64,000 nt of DNA from Acinetobacter kyonggiensis (GCF_900107285.1 NZ_FNPK01000008.1:1-64000); one strand, 5' to 3'. Counted from the stretch's first letter, positions 36,670 to 46,022 are shown. Notes: generated by a model not told the origin, from the letters alone. A program made the numbers and translations.

Positions 36670-38331
36670 GTGGCCCAATATATTTACACGATGAACCGTG
36701 TGTCGAAGATGGTTCCGCCTAAGCGCGAAATCTTAAAAGACATCTCTTTATCATTTTTCCCAGGTGCCAAAATTGGTGTACTTGGTTTAAACGGTGCAGG
36801 TAAATCTACCTTGCTTCGTATTATGGCTGGCGTAGATAAAGATTTCTCAGGTGAAGCACGTGCTCAACCGGGTATTAAAATCGGCTATCTTGAGCAAGAA
36901 CCACCATTAGATCCAAATAAAGATGTTCGTGGTAACGTTGAAGATGGTCTGCGTGAACCACTGGACGCTTTGGCGCGTTTGGATGAAGTGTTTGCTGAAT
37001 ATGCAGCAGAAGATGCTGACTTTGATGCACTTGCGAAAGAGCAAGAAAAATTAGAGTCGATCATTCATGCTTGGGATGCACATAACTTAAGCAACCAAAT
37101 GGATCAAGCTGCTGCAGCGTTGAACCTTCCTGCTTGGGATGCAGATGTAAACTTGCTTTCAGGTGGTGAACGCCGCCGTGTTGCACTGTGCCGTTTGCTT
37201 TTGTCTAAGCCAGACATGTTGCTTCTTGATGAACCGACCAACCATTTGGATGCAGAATCTGTCACTTGGTTAGAGCGTTTCTTGAAGGACTTCGCTGGTA
37301 CTATTGTAGCAATTACGCATGACCGTTATTTCTTGGATAACGTGGCTGAGTGGATTCTTGAGCTTGACCGTGGCATGGGTATTCCTTACCAAGGTAACTA
37401 TACCAATTGGTTGGAACAGAAAAATGCCCGTTTAGAGCAAGAAAACAAGCAAGAAGAATCTTTTGCTAAAGCATTGAAGAAAGAACTTGAATGGGTTCGT
37501 TCTAATGCCAAAGGTCAGCAAAAGAAAAATAAAGCGCGTATGGAGCGTTTTGAAGAGCTGAACTCTAAAGAATTCCAACAACGTAATGAAACTTCAGAAA
37601 TCTATATTCCACCTGGCCCACGTTTGGGTAACAAGGTGGTTGATGTTGAAGGCATCAGTAAATCGTTTGATGGTCGTTTATTGTATGAGAACTTAACTTT
37701 CTCTGTTCCACCAACGGCGATTGTGGGTATTGTGGGGCCAAATGGTGCGGGTAAAACGACACTATTCCGTATGATGACAGGCGAACAGCAGCCAGATACC
37801 GGTACGGTAACACTGGGCGAATCGGTTAAAGTCGCTTATGTGGGTCAGTTACGTGACACCTTAGATGATAAGAAAACAGTTTGGGAAGAAATTTCTGGCG
37901 GTTTAGATATCTTACGTATTGGTGATTACGAAATCGCATCGCGTGCCTATATCGGTCGTTTTAACTTTAAAGGTCAAGATCAGCAAAAACGCGTAGGCGA
38001 ATTGTCTGGTGGTGAACGTAACCGTTTACAACTGGCGAAAATCCTACAAATGGGCGCAAACGTGATCTTACTGGATGAGCCATCGAACGACTTGGATATC
38101 GAAACTTTACGTGCGCTTGAGGATGCCATTCTGGTCTTCCCAGGTACAGTAATGGTGGTATCGCATGACCGTTGGTTCTTAGACCGTATTGCAACGCATA
38201 TCTTATCGTTTGAAGATGATCAACCTGAATTCTACGCGGGTAACTATGCTGAATATGAAGCATACCGTCAGTCACGTTTAAGTGATGCTGGTGTACAAAA
38301 GCGTGCTAAATACAAAAAAATTGGCGTTTAA
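36670..38331 (+). CDS. ettA: Energy-dependent translational throttle protein EttA
   Basis: An ABC-F ATPase that binds the ribosomal E site and gates the first elongation step according to the ATP/ADP ratio. Two ABC domains are visible: Walker A GLNGAGKST with signature LSGGERRRVALC and DEPTNHLDAES, then Walker A GPNGAGKTT with signature LSGGERNRLQLAK and DEPSNDLD. The charged linker between them (EWVRSNAKGQQKKNKARM) is the P-site-interaction motif. GTG 36670 is the start: AGAGGAG is 6 bases before it and the product starts AQYIYTMNRV like E. coli EttA; a longer ATG reading lacks support. 553 aa. Confidence 0.96.
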   Translation: MAQYIYTMNRVSKMVPPKREILKDISLSFFPGAKIGVLGLNGAGKSTLLRIMAGVDKDFSGEARAQPGIKIGYLEQEPPLDPNKDVRGNVEDGLREPLDALARLDEVFAEYAAEDADFDALAKEQEKLESIIHAWDAHNLSNQMDQAAAALNLPAWDADVNLLSGGERRRVALCRLLLSKPDMLLLDEPTNHLDAESVTWLERFLKDFAGTIVAITHDRYFLDNVAEWILELDRGMGIPYQGNYTNWLEQKNARLEQENKQEESFAKALKKELEWVRSNAKGQQKKNKARMERFEELNSKEFQQRNETSEIYIPPGPRLGNKVVDVEGISKSFDGRLLYENLTFSVPPTAIVGIVGPNGAGKTTLFRMMTGEQQPDTGTVTLGESVKVAYVGQLRDTLDDKKTVWEEISGGLDILRIGDYEIASRAYIGRFNFKGQDQQKRVGELSGGERNRLQLAKILQMGANVILLDEPSNDLDIETLRALEDAILVFPGTVMVVSHDRWFLDRIATHILSFEDDQPEFYAGNYAEYEAYRQSRLSDAGVQKRAKYKKIGV

Positions 38332-38351
38332 TTGCTTATTTTGATGTGATT

Positions 38352-38382
38352 AAAAAAACCAGCCTACGGGCTGGTTTTTTTC
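38352..38382. terminator. Bidirectional terminator after ettA
   Basis: AAAAAAACCAGCC and GGCTGGTTTTTTT pair around TACG, between ettA and the converging DUF4198 gene. Confidence 0.9.
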
Positions 38383-38409
38383 TGCGCTATTTATGCTTTG
38401 TTTTATAGA

Positions 38410-39201
38410 TTAAGCAGCAGGTGTTTTAACCCCTAAGCTGATAATGGTGTAATACTGATTTTGAGGTGTGGTTTTACTTTCGATTTTTTCACTCACTTCC
38501 AGTAAATAGCTCCCTGCATTCGGGAAAGTAAGTGTCGCTGTTCCATTGGGATTTACAGCCACCGTTTGCGCTTGTTTATCGGTTGTCCCTTGAGCACGAA
38601 TCAGTACTTCGGCATGGGCAAGTGCTTTGCTTAGTTGAAGCTGAACAGGTTGCCCAGCCACAATTTCATTCGGGTGGGTTTGAAAGGTCACTTGAATGGG
38701 TGCTGGAGTGGCTGCAATTGGCGACGTGGTTTGTTTACTGATATAACTTTGAATACTCCACTCGCGAATTGTATCGATCTTCTTCGGTATTTTCCCTTTA
38801 AAGTCACTTGGAATTACATAGTCACGTTCACTCAGTGCTGGGACTTTATCTGCGGTAACATCTGCAAAAACTTTCCATTGTTTATTATGTTGTACATACT
38901 GAATTGGATAAGAGGTTTTGCCATAAACCGTGTAAGTGCCTTGTTCAGGTAATTTGAGATCGAATGTACTCACCGACTCTAGCTGACTTTGCGGTTGAAT
39001 ACTGATTTGGGTCTGGTTGGGCTGAATCACGCTAAACTGAACATCTTTCAAGGCATATTCTGCATTTAATGCTTCTTCTGCGTAGCCACTGAGCATAGAA
39101 ATTTGTGTATTTGCAGTCAGGTAACTTAAAGGTGCAATATAAGGTTCATGTGCTTGGCTATATGAGCAGGCGAGTAAAGCCAAAACTAAATATTTTTTCA
39201 T
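38410..39201 (-). CDS. DUF4198 domain-containing periplasmic protein
   Basis: A 263-aa exported protein. The signal peptide (KKYLVLALLACSYSQA) ends just before HEPYIAP, the His-containing start typical of DUF4198 proteins, a family often found with metal-uptake genes (nickel/cobalt, iron). The rest is beta-rich and ends in a transthyretin/Ig-like domain (GQPVQLQLSKALAHAEVLIRAQG...NGTATLTFPNAGSYLLEV). ATG 39201 is used because AGGA is 8 bases upstream and the signal peptide starts there; a start at 39258 is less likely. A strong Fur-like box lies 87 bp upstream, so iron control is inferred. Confidence 0.75.
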   Translation of the reverse strand: MKKYLVLALLACSYSQAHEPYIAPLSYLTANTQISMLSGYAEEALNAEYALKDVQFSVIQPNQTQISIQPQSQLESVSTFDLKLPEQGTYTVYGKTSYPIQYVQHNKQWKVFADVTADKVPALSERDYVIPSDFKGKIPKKIDTIREWSIQSYISKQTTSPIAATPAPIQVTFQTHPNEIVAGQPVQLQLSKALAHAEVLIRAQGTTDKQAQTVAVNPNGTATLTFPNAGSYLLEVSEKIESKTTPQNQYYTIISLGVKTPAA

Positions 39202-39287
39202 CAGTAGCTTCCTGAATATTTCTGGTGTGTTTTCATGGGATAATTGAATTAAAGGCAAGCTAAGTATATCGAGGAATGGGTTTAATT

Positions 39288-39306
39288 GATAATAGTAATG
39301 ATTATC
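39288..39306. promoter_or_regulatory. Fur-like box in a divergent promoter
   Basis: GATAATAGTAATGATTATC matches the 19-bp Fur consensus GATAATGATAATCATTATC at 16 of 19 positions. It lies between the DUF4198 gene (start 39201, minus) and the CDF transporter gene (start 39375, plus), 69-87 bp from each. Fur or a related metal regulator (Zur, Mur) could repress one or both genes. Confidence 0.7.
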
Positions 39307-39374
39307 AATATTAATTTAAGAGTCGAAAAATTGAAATTTAAAAAAAACCATCAAACAAGAAGAAAGGGGATGCA

Positions 39375-40340
39375 ATGAGTAGCCATCATGGGCATGATCA
39401 TAGTCATGCCGTTGTGACTGAAGACAATGCAAAAAAACTCACTTTTGCATTAATATTAACCACCTCATTTTTAGTGATTGAAGTGATTGCTGGCTTTATC
39501 ACGCAAAGCTTGGCATTGCTGTCTGATGCTGCACATATGTTTACGGATGCAGCCGCTTTAGCAATTGCTTTGGTGGCGATTAAAATTGGCAAACTTCCCG
39601 CGGACGATAAACGAACCTTTGGTTATCAGCGTTTCGAAATTCTTGCCGCGCTGTTTAATGCCTCTATGCTGTTTGTTGTGGCGATGTATATTTTATATGA
39701 AGCTTATCAGCGCTTTTCACATCCGCCTGAAATTCAAAGCTTAGGCATGATGATTGTGGCTGCGATTGGTTTAGTGATTAACCTCATTTCAATGCGTATT
39801 TTATTTTCCAGTTCCAAAGATAGTCTTAATATTAAAGGGGCTTATCTGGAGGTTCTTAGTGATGCATTGGGTTCGGTTGGCGTAATTATCGGTGCAGTGG
39901 TAATTTATGTGACCCACTGGATGTGGGTGGATACTTTAATTGCGGTACTGATTGGTTTTTGGGTGTTGCCAAGAACGTGGATTTTGCTCAAACAAAGTAT
40001 CAATATTTTGCTTGAAGGTGTGCCTGAAGAAATTGACATTGAAAAATTGCGCAATGATCTTCTAAATTTAAAAGATGTGGAAAGTATTCACCAACTCAAA
40101 GTCTGGGCAATTACGTCAAAGAATGTGCATTTGACCGTACATTTGTATGCACCACAGGCGGATCATAATGCTTTGTATCGTGAAGCATTGGAAATATTAA
40201 GCCATGAGCATGGCATCACTGAAATGACACTACAGATTGAAAATGATGAATGTCTTGCCCAGTCACATTGTCAGCCCAATTCGGATCATAAGGAACATTT
40301 ACATGATCATGATGGGCATTCACATCAGCACCTCGGCTGA
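39375..40340 (+). CDS. czcD: Cation diffusion facilitator (CzcD/ZitB-like) metal exporter
   Basis: An inner-membrane antiporter that expels divalent metals (Zn, Co, Cd or Fe) using protons. The 321-aa protein begins with a His-rich tag (SSHHGHDHSH), has six membrane segments from about 24-205, with the metal-site patterns LLSDAAHMFTDAAALA (about 48-63, H-x3-D) and EVLSDALGSVGV (about 158-169), and a C-terminal cytosolic domain ending in a second His-rich tail (HKEHLHDHDGHSHQH). HXXXD in TM2 is typical of Zn transporters. Transcription is divergent from the DUF4198 gene across the Fur-like box. Metal identity is not settled. Confidence 0.9.
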   Translation: MSSHHGHDHSHAVVTEDNAKKLTFALILTTSFLVIEVIAGFITQSLALLSDAAHMFTDAAALAIALVAIKIGKLPADDKRTFGYQRFEILAALFNASMLFVVAMYILYEAYQRFSHPPEIQSLGMMIVAAIGLVINLISMRILFSSSKDSLNIKGAYLEVLSDALGSVGVIIGAVVIYVTHWMWVDTLIAVLIGFWVLPRTWILLKQSINILLEGVPEEIDIEKLRNDLLNLKDVESIHQLKVWAITSKNVHLTVHLYAPQADHNALYREALEILSHEHGITEMTLQIENDECLAQSHCQPNSDHKEHLHDHDGHSHQHLG

Positions 40341-40370
40341 ACATCGGGCTGATGTGAAAATAGCTTTAGG

Positions 40371-40712
40371 TTAAATTTCCCATTCGTGATCACATTCACG
40401 ACATTTCCATTTTTTTTGTGACTGCATAAAACCTTGCATGGAAATTTTAAAATCGGGCAAATCACGATAGAACAGGAAGCCTAAAATTAAGCACAAGACA
40501 AAAATAACCACTGTGGCCACTTGTAAAGTGGTTCCTGCGCCATCGCCAAAAATCCACATAGCAATACTGATTAACACCAATAGCAATAAAATGAAAATAG
40601 CAGAGATTAAAAACACTAAGCTTTTAGGAACGACAGGTCGAGTCGTTGGTCCGCCAGCTTGTGCAACAGGGATGATTTTAGGGCTTTGGCATTTTGGGCA
40701 ACGGTATTGCAT
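40371..40712 (-). CDS. Zinc-ribbon membrane protein
   Basis: A 113-aa protein with CPKC (residues 5-8) near the start and CREC (about 105-108) near the end, which together could bind one zinc as a split ribbon, and two hydrophobic segments at about 31-53 and 64-85. Both termini would face the same (cytoplasmic) side. No function is known. GGAG stands 5 bases before ATG 40712. It converges with the CDF gene. Confidence 0.6.
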   Translation of the reverse strand: MQYRCPKCQSPKIIPVAQAGGPTTRPVVPKSLVFLISAIFILLLLVLISIAMWIFGDGAGTTLQVATVVIFVLCLILGFLFYRDLPDFKISMQGFMQSQKKWKCRECDHEWEI

Positions 40713-41123
40713 TACAACTCCACAATTTAAATCTATGCGTTATTTTAATGCTAATGAAGCAGAAAGCAAAAATATACTTGGCAGCAGCACAGTATGAATG
40801 CAATGGACATCACAGCGTACTTCATTTGAGAGGTCTTGCTGATCTATTTTGCAGGGTTAAAATAGGCACTAGAATAGGTGCTTTAAATTAAAAAATTAGA
40901 TTATTGGGATGCGCTGGAGTGCTTTTATTTGATGAGGAACCTATATTGGGCATTTTTGGCTGATTGATACGATCACGCTGTATATCTGTAGTTTGGCGCT
41001 GTCTGGTAAGTAATGGCACAGAATAATCCAATAAGAATCGGATGAGGTTGGAGAAGCCGTTTTTTTGCTGTTAGATCAATTTACATATTACATAGTGTAC
41101 AGATTGCATAATGTACAGATAAT
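40713..41123. other. Intergenic region without recognised gene
   Basis: About 410 bases between the zinc-ribbon gene and the tRNA terminator. Short open frames exist on both strands but none has a Shine-Dalgarno and coding-like composition. Two near-identical pieces, TAGTGTACAGAT and TAATGTACAGAT (about 41091-41120), stand in tandem just before the terminator. The 5' part should hold the promoter of the zinc-ribbon gene. Confidence 0.4.
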
Positions 41124-41156
41124 AAAAAAGCCACTGAATAGGTCAGTGGCTTTTTT
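41124..41156. terminator. Terminator downstream of the tRNA pair
   Basis: AAAAAAGCCACTGA and TCAGTGGCTTTTTT (with ATAGG in the loop) form a strong bidirectional terminator, just 5 bases beyond the 3' end of tRNA-Glu on the minus strand. Confidence 0.9.
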
Positions 41157-41161
41157 GAATT

Positions 41162-41237
41162 TGGCGTCCCTACGGGGATTCGAACCCCGGTTACCGCCGT
41201 GAAAGGGCGATGTCCTAGGCCTCTAGACGATAGGGAC
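41162..41237 (-). tRNA. tRNA-Glu (anticodon TTC)
   Basis: A 76-nt cloverleaf on the minus strand. The 5' end GTCCCTA pairs with TAGGGAC; the anticodon arm CCGCC.. contains the loop CTTTCAC giving anticodon TTC; the T-arm has GGTTCGAATCC; CCA is encoded (complement of 41162-41164). It lies downstream of tRNA-Ala and gltX on the same strand. Confidence 0.97.
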
Positions 41238-41268
41238 TTATCGAGGCAACACAGGTAAAAACATGAGA

Positions 41269-41344
41269 TGGTGGAGTCAAGGAGGATCGAACTCCTGACC
41301 TCTACAATGCCATTGTAGCGCTCTACCAACTGAGCTATAACCCC
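41269..41344 (-). tRNA. tRNA-Ala (anticodon GGC)
   Basis: A 76-nt minus-strand tRNA. The acceptor GGGGTTA pairs with TGACTCC (G-T pairs at positions 3 and 6), the anticodon stem CTACA/TGTAG encloses ATGGCAT giving anticodon GGC, the T-arm has AGTTCGATCCT, and CCA is encoded. The GGC isoacceptor reads GCC/GCU codons. The 31-base spacer to tRNA-Glu and the location 58 bases after gltX suggest one transcript. Confidence 0.96.
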
Positions 41345-41402
41345 CAGTCTGTGTGAGCACAATATTAGGGGCATTGCGCTCATACGTCAACTATAAAATC
41401 AA

Positions 41403-42911
41403 TTATACCGCATCAACTGCATCATTTTTCGGCAATTTTAAGCTTTCATTGAGTTTTTCCCACACTTTCGTTTCTTTTTTGCTCGGACCACCAACAATTT
41501 CCAGTGCATGGCGTAAACGGGCAAAGGTTAAATCTGGCCCAATGGTGACCATTGACTGCATCACAGGGGTTGAACTGGTCGAACCCGCAATTGCAATAAA
41601 GAAAGTCGGCATAAAGTCACGAAGCTTGATTTCCATTTGGCTGGCTAAATCCATCAGGGTTTGGCTAACGGTGTCATTATTCCAAGTAAATAAGCTTTCC
41701 AAGCGCCAAATTGCGAATTGTAAGCTTTGGCGAACTTGTTCTTCCGACAGTTTCTTGCTTTCAAACTGCTCTTTAGACAGTTGTGGAAATTGGTTGAAGT
41801 AGAAACCAGCCCAATTGACTGCTTCAGACAGTAAGTTGATACGCGGTTGAATGGCTGCGGCAATGTCTTCCAACATTTTACGGTCTGCTTTCCACGCTAA
41901 AAGTGTGTTGAGCAATTCAGCAGGAGAAAGTGCTTTAATCCATTGACCATTTAACCAATTGAGTTTTTCCACATCAAAAATTGGCCCACCCAGTGAAACA
42001 CGTTTGATGTCGAAGTTTTCGATCATCTCGTGCAAAGTGAATTTTTCACGTTCATCTGGCATTGACCAACCCATACGCGCCAAATAGTTCAATAACGCTT
42101 CTGGAAGTACGCCAATGTCTTTGTAGTAATTGATTGAGGTTGGGTTTTTACGTTTAGATAATTTAGATTTGTCTGGGTTACGCAGTAATGGCATGTGACC
42201 AAGCACAGGCATTTCCCAGCCAAAATATTGATAAAGCAATTGATGCTTTGGAGCAGAAGGCAACCATTCTTCACCACGGAATACGTGAGTAATTTGCATT
42301 AAATGGTCGTCAACTACATTGGCAAGGTGGTAGGTTGGTAAACCATCCGTTTTAAGCAACACTTGCATATCTACTTGTACCCATGGAATTTGCACTTCGC
42401 CACGAAGATAATCTTGTACAGTACAAATTCCTTCTTCAGGCACTTTCATGCGAATCACGTGTGGCTCACCTGCAGCAAGGCGACTTTGGACTTCTTCAGT
42501 AGATAACTTTAAACCACGACCGTCGTACTTTGGCGTTTCACCACGTGCTTGCTGCTCGATACGCATTTGATCCAGTTCATCGCTGGTTGCGAAACAGTAA
42601 AAAGCATGACCTTTTTCAATCAATTCCAGCGCGTATTGCTTATAAATCCCCATACGTTCAGACTGGCGATACGGCGCATGTGGCCCGCCAATGTCTGGGC
42701 CTTCAGACCAGTTGAGACCTAACCAACGCAATGAATCTAAAATCATTTTTTCAGATTCAGGAGTTGAGCGAAGTTGGTCAGTATCTTCAATACGAAGAAT
42801 AAATTCCCCACCATGTTGCTTGGCAAAACATAAATTGAATAAAGCAATATATGCAGTGCCTACATGTGGAAAGCCTGTAGGAGAAGGGGCAATACGAGTA
42901 CGAACAGTCAT
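41403..42911 (-). CDS. gltX: Glutamate--tRNA ligase
   Basis: A class I aminoacyl-tRNA synthetase that charges tRNA-Glu. The 502-aa protein has the HIGH-type motif in [13 protein letters not shown] (about 9-21), the KMSKS-type motif KLSKRKNP (about 252-259), and an all-helical anticodon-binding C-terminal half. ATG 42911 gives [12 protein letters not shown], the conserved start; a TTG two codons earlier is rejected. It has tRNA-Ala and its own substrate tRNA-Glu just downstream on the same strand, so co-expression of enzyme and substrate is possible. Whether it also makes mischarged Glu-tRNA-Gln is not visible. Confidence 0.97.
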   Translation of the reverse strand: MTVRTRIAPSPTGFPHVGTAYIALFNLCFAKQHGGEFILRIEDTDQLRSTPESEKMILDSLRWLGLNWSEGPDIGGPHAPYRQSERMGIYKQYALELIEKGHAFYCFATSDELDQMRIEQQARGETPKYDGRGLKLSTEEVQSRLAAGEPHVIRMKVPEEGICTVQDYLRGEVQIPWVQVDMQVLLKTDGLPTYHLANVVDDHLMQITHVFRGEEWLPSAPKHQLLYQYFGWEMPVLGHMPLLRNPDKSKLSKRKNPTSINYYKDIGVLPEALLNYLARMGWSMPDEREKFTLHEMIENFDIKRVSLGGPIFDVEKLNWLNGQWIKALSPAELLNTLLAWKADRKMLEDIAAAIQPRINLLSEAVNWAGFYFNQFPQLSKEQFESKKLSEEQVRQSLQFAIWRLESLFTWNNDTVSQTLMDLASQMEIKLRDFMPTFFIAIAGSTSSTPVMQSMVTIGPDLTFARLRHALEIVGGPSKKETKVWEKLNESLKLPKNDAVDAV

Positions 42912-42952
42912 AATCAATATTTTCAGAATGTGAATAGATACTATTATAACGA

Positions 42953-43001
42953 AAAAGCCTAATCACTTAATGTTAAATTCAACATCGAAATGATTAGGCT
43001 T
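42953..43001 (-). terminator. Terminator of the 98-aa gene, with a second hairpin beside it
   Basis: AAGCCTAATCA and TGATTAGGCTT are an 11-bp inverted repeat; on the minus strand the hairpin ends in TTTTTC. Between it and the gene a further perfect hairpin ACGTCTT/AAGACGT with a G-rich loop lies at 43009-43030. The pair separates the 98-aa gene from gltX, which is read on the same strand. Confidence 0.8.
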
Positions 43002-43041
43002 GATTGCAACGTCTTAAGGGGGGAAGACGTTTATGATGTTA

Positions 43042-43338
43042 TTAAGAGTTATTTTGAGGAAATAAGGCTTGTACGAAACGGGTAAATTTTTGATTTTGAG
43101 ATGCAAAAAAGCTTTGCGTCGGTGCGACTTTAATTTCAGTAAGAACTTTTAAATCATTATCGCTACGTAAAATATTGGTTCCTTGCTTTTGTTGCAGGAG
43201 TGCTTTTTCAATCAATGACGAGCGTTCAGGCGCAATCTTTGCGTTCATGGTTTTAATGGCAGCCGTATGCCCGACTTGAGCCATCAGACCTAAGCTTAGA
43301 CTTAAACTACATATCTTGATTAACTGTGTATATTTCAT
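43042..43338 (-). CDS. Exported protein of unknown function, 98 aa
   Basis: A 98-aa protein with a signal peptide (LIKICSLSLSLGLMAQVGHTA, cut near residue 26) and a polar mature domain of about 72 residues rich in Lys, Gln and Ser, with no cysteine. The C-terminus FVQALFPQNNS has no barrel signature, so a soluble periplasmic protein is likely. I do not recognise it. GGGGAAAG precedes ATG 43338. It is flanked by its own terminator. Confidence 0.5.
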   Translation of the reverse strand: MKYTQLIKICSLSLSLGLMAQVGHTAAIKTMNAKIAPERSSLIEKALLQQKQGTNILRSDNDLKVLTEIKVAPTQSFFASQNQKFTRFVQALFPQNNS

Positions 43339-43669
43339 TTCAACTTTCCCCTTAATGCTGCCGTTTGCTACTGGAATTTACTAATTGTTGTTTTATTCTA
43401 GCATTATCATTTAAACACATAAAAAAATATAACAGTAGAACTGCATCAAACTCTTTTACAAAATGATGAAAACCAATTGAATAGGCTACTTTGTATCAAA
43501 AAAATATGGATAGAACATGGAGATTTGTGCAGGTTATGCAGATTGATCGACATTTGTTATATTTTTAGTCATAAAAGTGTAAATATCAGCATTTAAATTG
43601 ATATCTATAAAACTGCTTTTGAATAAATAAAATGATATAACCATATGATTGCTAAAATTATTTTAGATT
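43339..43669. other. AT-rich gap before the first sulfate-binding protein gene
   Basis: No gene is visible. The region must contain divergent promoters for the 98-aa gene and for the sulfate-binding protein. A 17-base motif TATATAGTGCTTAAAAT (43670-43686) just before the gene recurs with one change upstream of the second paralogue. Confidence 0.4.
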
Positions 43670-43708
43670 TATATAGTGCTTAAAATCTTCAATAAGCGAT
43701 TTATAAAC

Positions 43709-44710
43709 ATGAAAAAAATAATAGTGTCGACTCTTGTTGCTTTATTGGGCGGAATGACTTCACATAGCTTTGCTGGAAAAGATTTCCTGAATGTTTCCTA
43801 TGACCCGACCCGTGAATTCTACCAAGAATATAATCAAGCTTTTGGCACATTTTGGAAACAACGGACAGGGCAAGACGTAGACTTTAAACAATCGCATGGC
43901 GGATCGGGGAAACAAGCACGTTCGGTCATTGATGGCTTACAAGCCGATGTGGTGACTCTTGCTTTAGCCAATGACATTGAGGAAATTGTCAATGCTGGGC
44001 TAATTCATAAAAACTGGCAAAAACAGTTTCCCAATAATTCTGCACCGTATACTTCAACGGTGGTATTTTTAGTGCGTAAGGGTAATCCTAAAAATATTAA
44101 AGATTGGAATGATTTAACTAAATCAGGTGTAGAAATTATTACGCCAAATCCTAAAACGGGGGGTGCACCACGTTGGATCTACCTTTCTGCTTGGGGCTAT
44201 GCTTTAAAACAGCCGGGTGGCAATGATGCCAAAGCAAAAGCGTTGGTGACAAAACTCTATGGCAATGTGAAAGTGCTTGATTCAGGTGCACGCGGTTCTT
44301 TAACCACTTTTGCTGAACGGGGTATTGGCGATGTGTTGTTGTCTTGGGAAAATGAGGCCTTACTGGCGACCCAAGGTTTGGGTAAAGACAAATTCCAAAT
44401 TGTTTATCCTTCAATTTCAATTTTGGCAGAGCCTTCGGTGGCTATTGTTGATAAAACGGTCGATAAAAATGGTAACCGTAATTTAGCCAAAGGTTATCTC
44501 AATTATTTATATTCACCCAAAGGGCAGGATTTGGCGGCACAGCATTTTTTCCGTCCACGTAATCCACAAATTGCCGCAAAATATGCAGCACAATTTCCAA
44601 AAATTAAGCTTTTCACCATTGGTGATGTGTTTGGCGGGTGGGCAAAAGCGCAGAAAACGCATTTTGTAAATGGGGCGATTTTTGATCAGATTTATAGCAG
44701 TAAACAATAA
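43709..44710 (+). CDS. sbp: Sulfate ABC transporter substrate-binding protein, copy 1
   Basis: A periplasmic binding protein for sulfate (or thiosulfate). A signal peptide ([21 protein letters not shown]) is followed by [19 protein letters not shown], the typical Sbp/CysP start, and by [21 protein letters not shown] (in parts: HGGSGKQAR), whose Ser/Gly/Arg residues bind the sulfate oxyanion. [24 protein letters not shown] and [13 protein letters not shown] are further family blocks. ATG 43709 gives 333 aa; an upstream GTG (43676) is inside a repeated motif and unlikely. No CysT/W/A genes are adjacent. Confidence 0.92.
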   Translation: MKKIIVSTLVALLGGMTSHSFAGKDFLNVSYDPTREFYQEYNQAFGTFWKQRTGQDVDFKQSHGGSGKQARSVIDGLQADVVTLALANDIEEIVNAGLIHKNWQKQFPNNSAPYTSTVVFLVRKGNPKNIKDWNDLTKSGVEIITPNPKTGGAPRWIYLSAWGYALKQPGGNDAKAKALVTKLYGNVKVLDSGARGSLTTFAERGIGDVLLSWENEALLATQGLGKDKFQIVYPSISILAEPSVAIVDKTVDKNGNRNLAKGYLNYLYSPKGQDLAAQHFFRPRNPQIAAKYAAQFPKIKLFTIGDVFGGWAKAQKTHFVNGAIFDQIYSSKQ

Positions 44711-44955
44711 ATAAATGACCTGATGTTATTGCGTGTTAGGAAATGGATAGCGATTGTTATCCATTTTTATTATATATAGTGCATAAAATGCTATAAATAT
44801 AGAATAAGTAAACTGTATTTAAATTTTCTAAACTAAAACAATAAATTAAAATAAAATATCTAATTTAATAGATTTTTCAGTAAGTTGAATGGATTGCGAT
44901 TTATGATTTTATTTCATATATTTGGCATCAATCAAGATGAGTTGTCTGTATCGTA

Positions 44956-45975
44956 ATGAAAATTCAATTTAAAGCTTTATTCAGTGCAGCATTGCTGGCA
45001 ACCGGTATAGCTTTTACTGCCACGTCTGCTCAAGCAGCAGATCGTGATTTTTTAAATGTATCTTATGATGCAACGCGCGAATTTTATGATGAATTTAATC
45101 AATCCTTTGGTGCGTATTGGAAACAGCGTACCGGTTATACGGTAAATTTCAAACAGTCACACGGTGGCTCGGGTAAGCAAGCCCGTTCTGTGGTCGATGG
45201 TTTGCAAGGTGATGTCGTGACTTTGGCTTTAGCCAACGATATTGAAGAAATTGTAAAATCAGGTCAAATTCAGCCGGGTTGGCAAAAAGAGTTTCCGTAT
45301 AATTCTGCACCTTATACCTCAACCATCGTTTTTATGGTGCGTAAAGGCAATCCGAAAAAGATTAAAGACTGGTCTGATTTAACCAAATCAGGCGTACAAA
45401 TTATTACGCCAAATCCTAAAACAGGCGGTTTACCGCGTTGGGTGTATTTATCGGCTTGGGGTTATGCATTGAAGCAACCTGCTGGCACAGATGCAACCGC
45501 CAAAGATTTTGTCGGCAAAATGTACCGTAACGTCAAAGTCATGGACTCGGCTGCACGTGCATCGATGACCACATTTGCTGAGCGTGGTATTGGGGATGTG
45601 TTGTTGACGTGGGAAAATGAAGCTTTAGTAACGCAAAAGACTTTGGGGAAAAATAAGTTCGATATCATCTATCCATCTATTTCAATTTTAACCGAACCTT
45701 CAGTTGCCATTATTGATAAGACGGTGGAAAAAAATGGCAATAAATGGTTAGCCAAAGGTTATATCAATTATTTGTATTCACCCTTGGGTCAAGAGATGGC
45801 AGCCAAGCATTTCTATCGTCCGCGTAATGCTGAAGTGTTGGCAAAATACAAAGCACAATTTCCGCCATTAAAAACATTCACGATTGATGAAGTGTTTGGT
45901 GGTTGGGCGCAAGCACAAAAAACGCACTTTGTGAATGGTGCAACTTTTGATCAGATTTATAATACGCGTAAGTAA
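44956..45975 (+). CDS. sbp: Sulfate ABC transporter substrate-binding protein, copy 2
   Basis: A 339-aa paralogue of the preceding gene, very similar along its whole length (same [21 protein letters not shown] and VFGGWAQAQKTHF blocks). The signal peptide is different (FKALFSAALLATGIAFTATSAQA) and ends before [20 protein letters not shown]. The differing signal peptides and 245-base spacer show the copies are not recent identical duplicates. Both would load a shared CysTWA permease encoded elsewhere. Different affinities (sulfate versus thiosulfate) are possible. Confidence 0.92.
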   Translation: MKIQFKALFSAALLATGIAFTATSAQAADRDFLNVSYDATREFYDEFNQSFGAYWKQRTGYTVNFKQSHGGSGKQARSVVDGLQGDVVTLALANDIEEIVKSGQIQPGWQKEFPYNSAPYTSTIVFMVRKGNPKKIKDWSDLTKSGVQIITPNPKTGGLPRWVYLSAWGYALKQPAGTDATAKDFVGKMYRNVKVMDSAARASMTTFAERGIGDVLLTWENEALVTQKTLGKNKFDIIYPSISILTEPSVAIIDKTVEKNGNKWLAKGYINYLYSPLGQEMAAKHFYRPRNAEVLAKYKAQFPPLKTFTIDEVFGGWAQAQKTHFVNGATFDQIYNTRK

Positions 45976-45996
45976 TTGATTGACGTGTGATTTTAG

Positions 45997-46022
45997 AAGC
46001 CTCCTTGTTGGAGGCTTTTTTT
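45997..46022 (+). terminator. Terminator after the second sulfate-binding protein gene
   Basis: AAGCCTCC and GGAGGCTT pair around TTGTT and are followed by a T-run, 22 bases after the stop. Confidence 0.9.

Noticed and set aside
41353..41802. A 149-codon plus-strand frame over the end of gltX
   Set aside because: It is antisense to gltX, whose protein motifs leave no doubt which strand is coding.
43670..43708. An earlier GTG start for the first sulfate-binding protein (43676)
   Set aside because: It falls inside the repeated TATATAGTGC motif and would put a non-signal segment before the signal peptide.
44956..45975. A recent tandem duplication of the sulfate-binding gene
   Set aside because: The two proteins differ at many positions and in their entire signal peptides, so the duplication, if any, is old.
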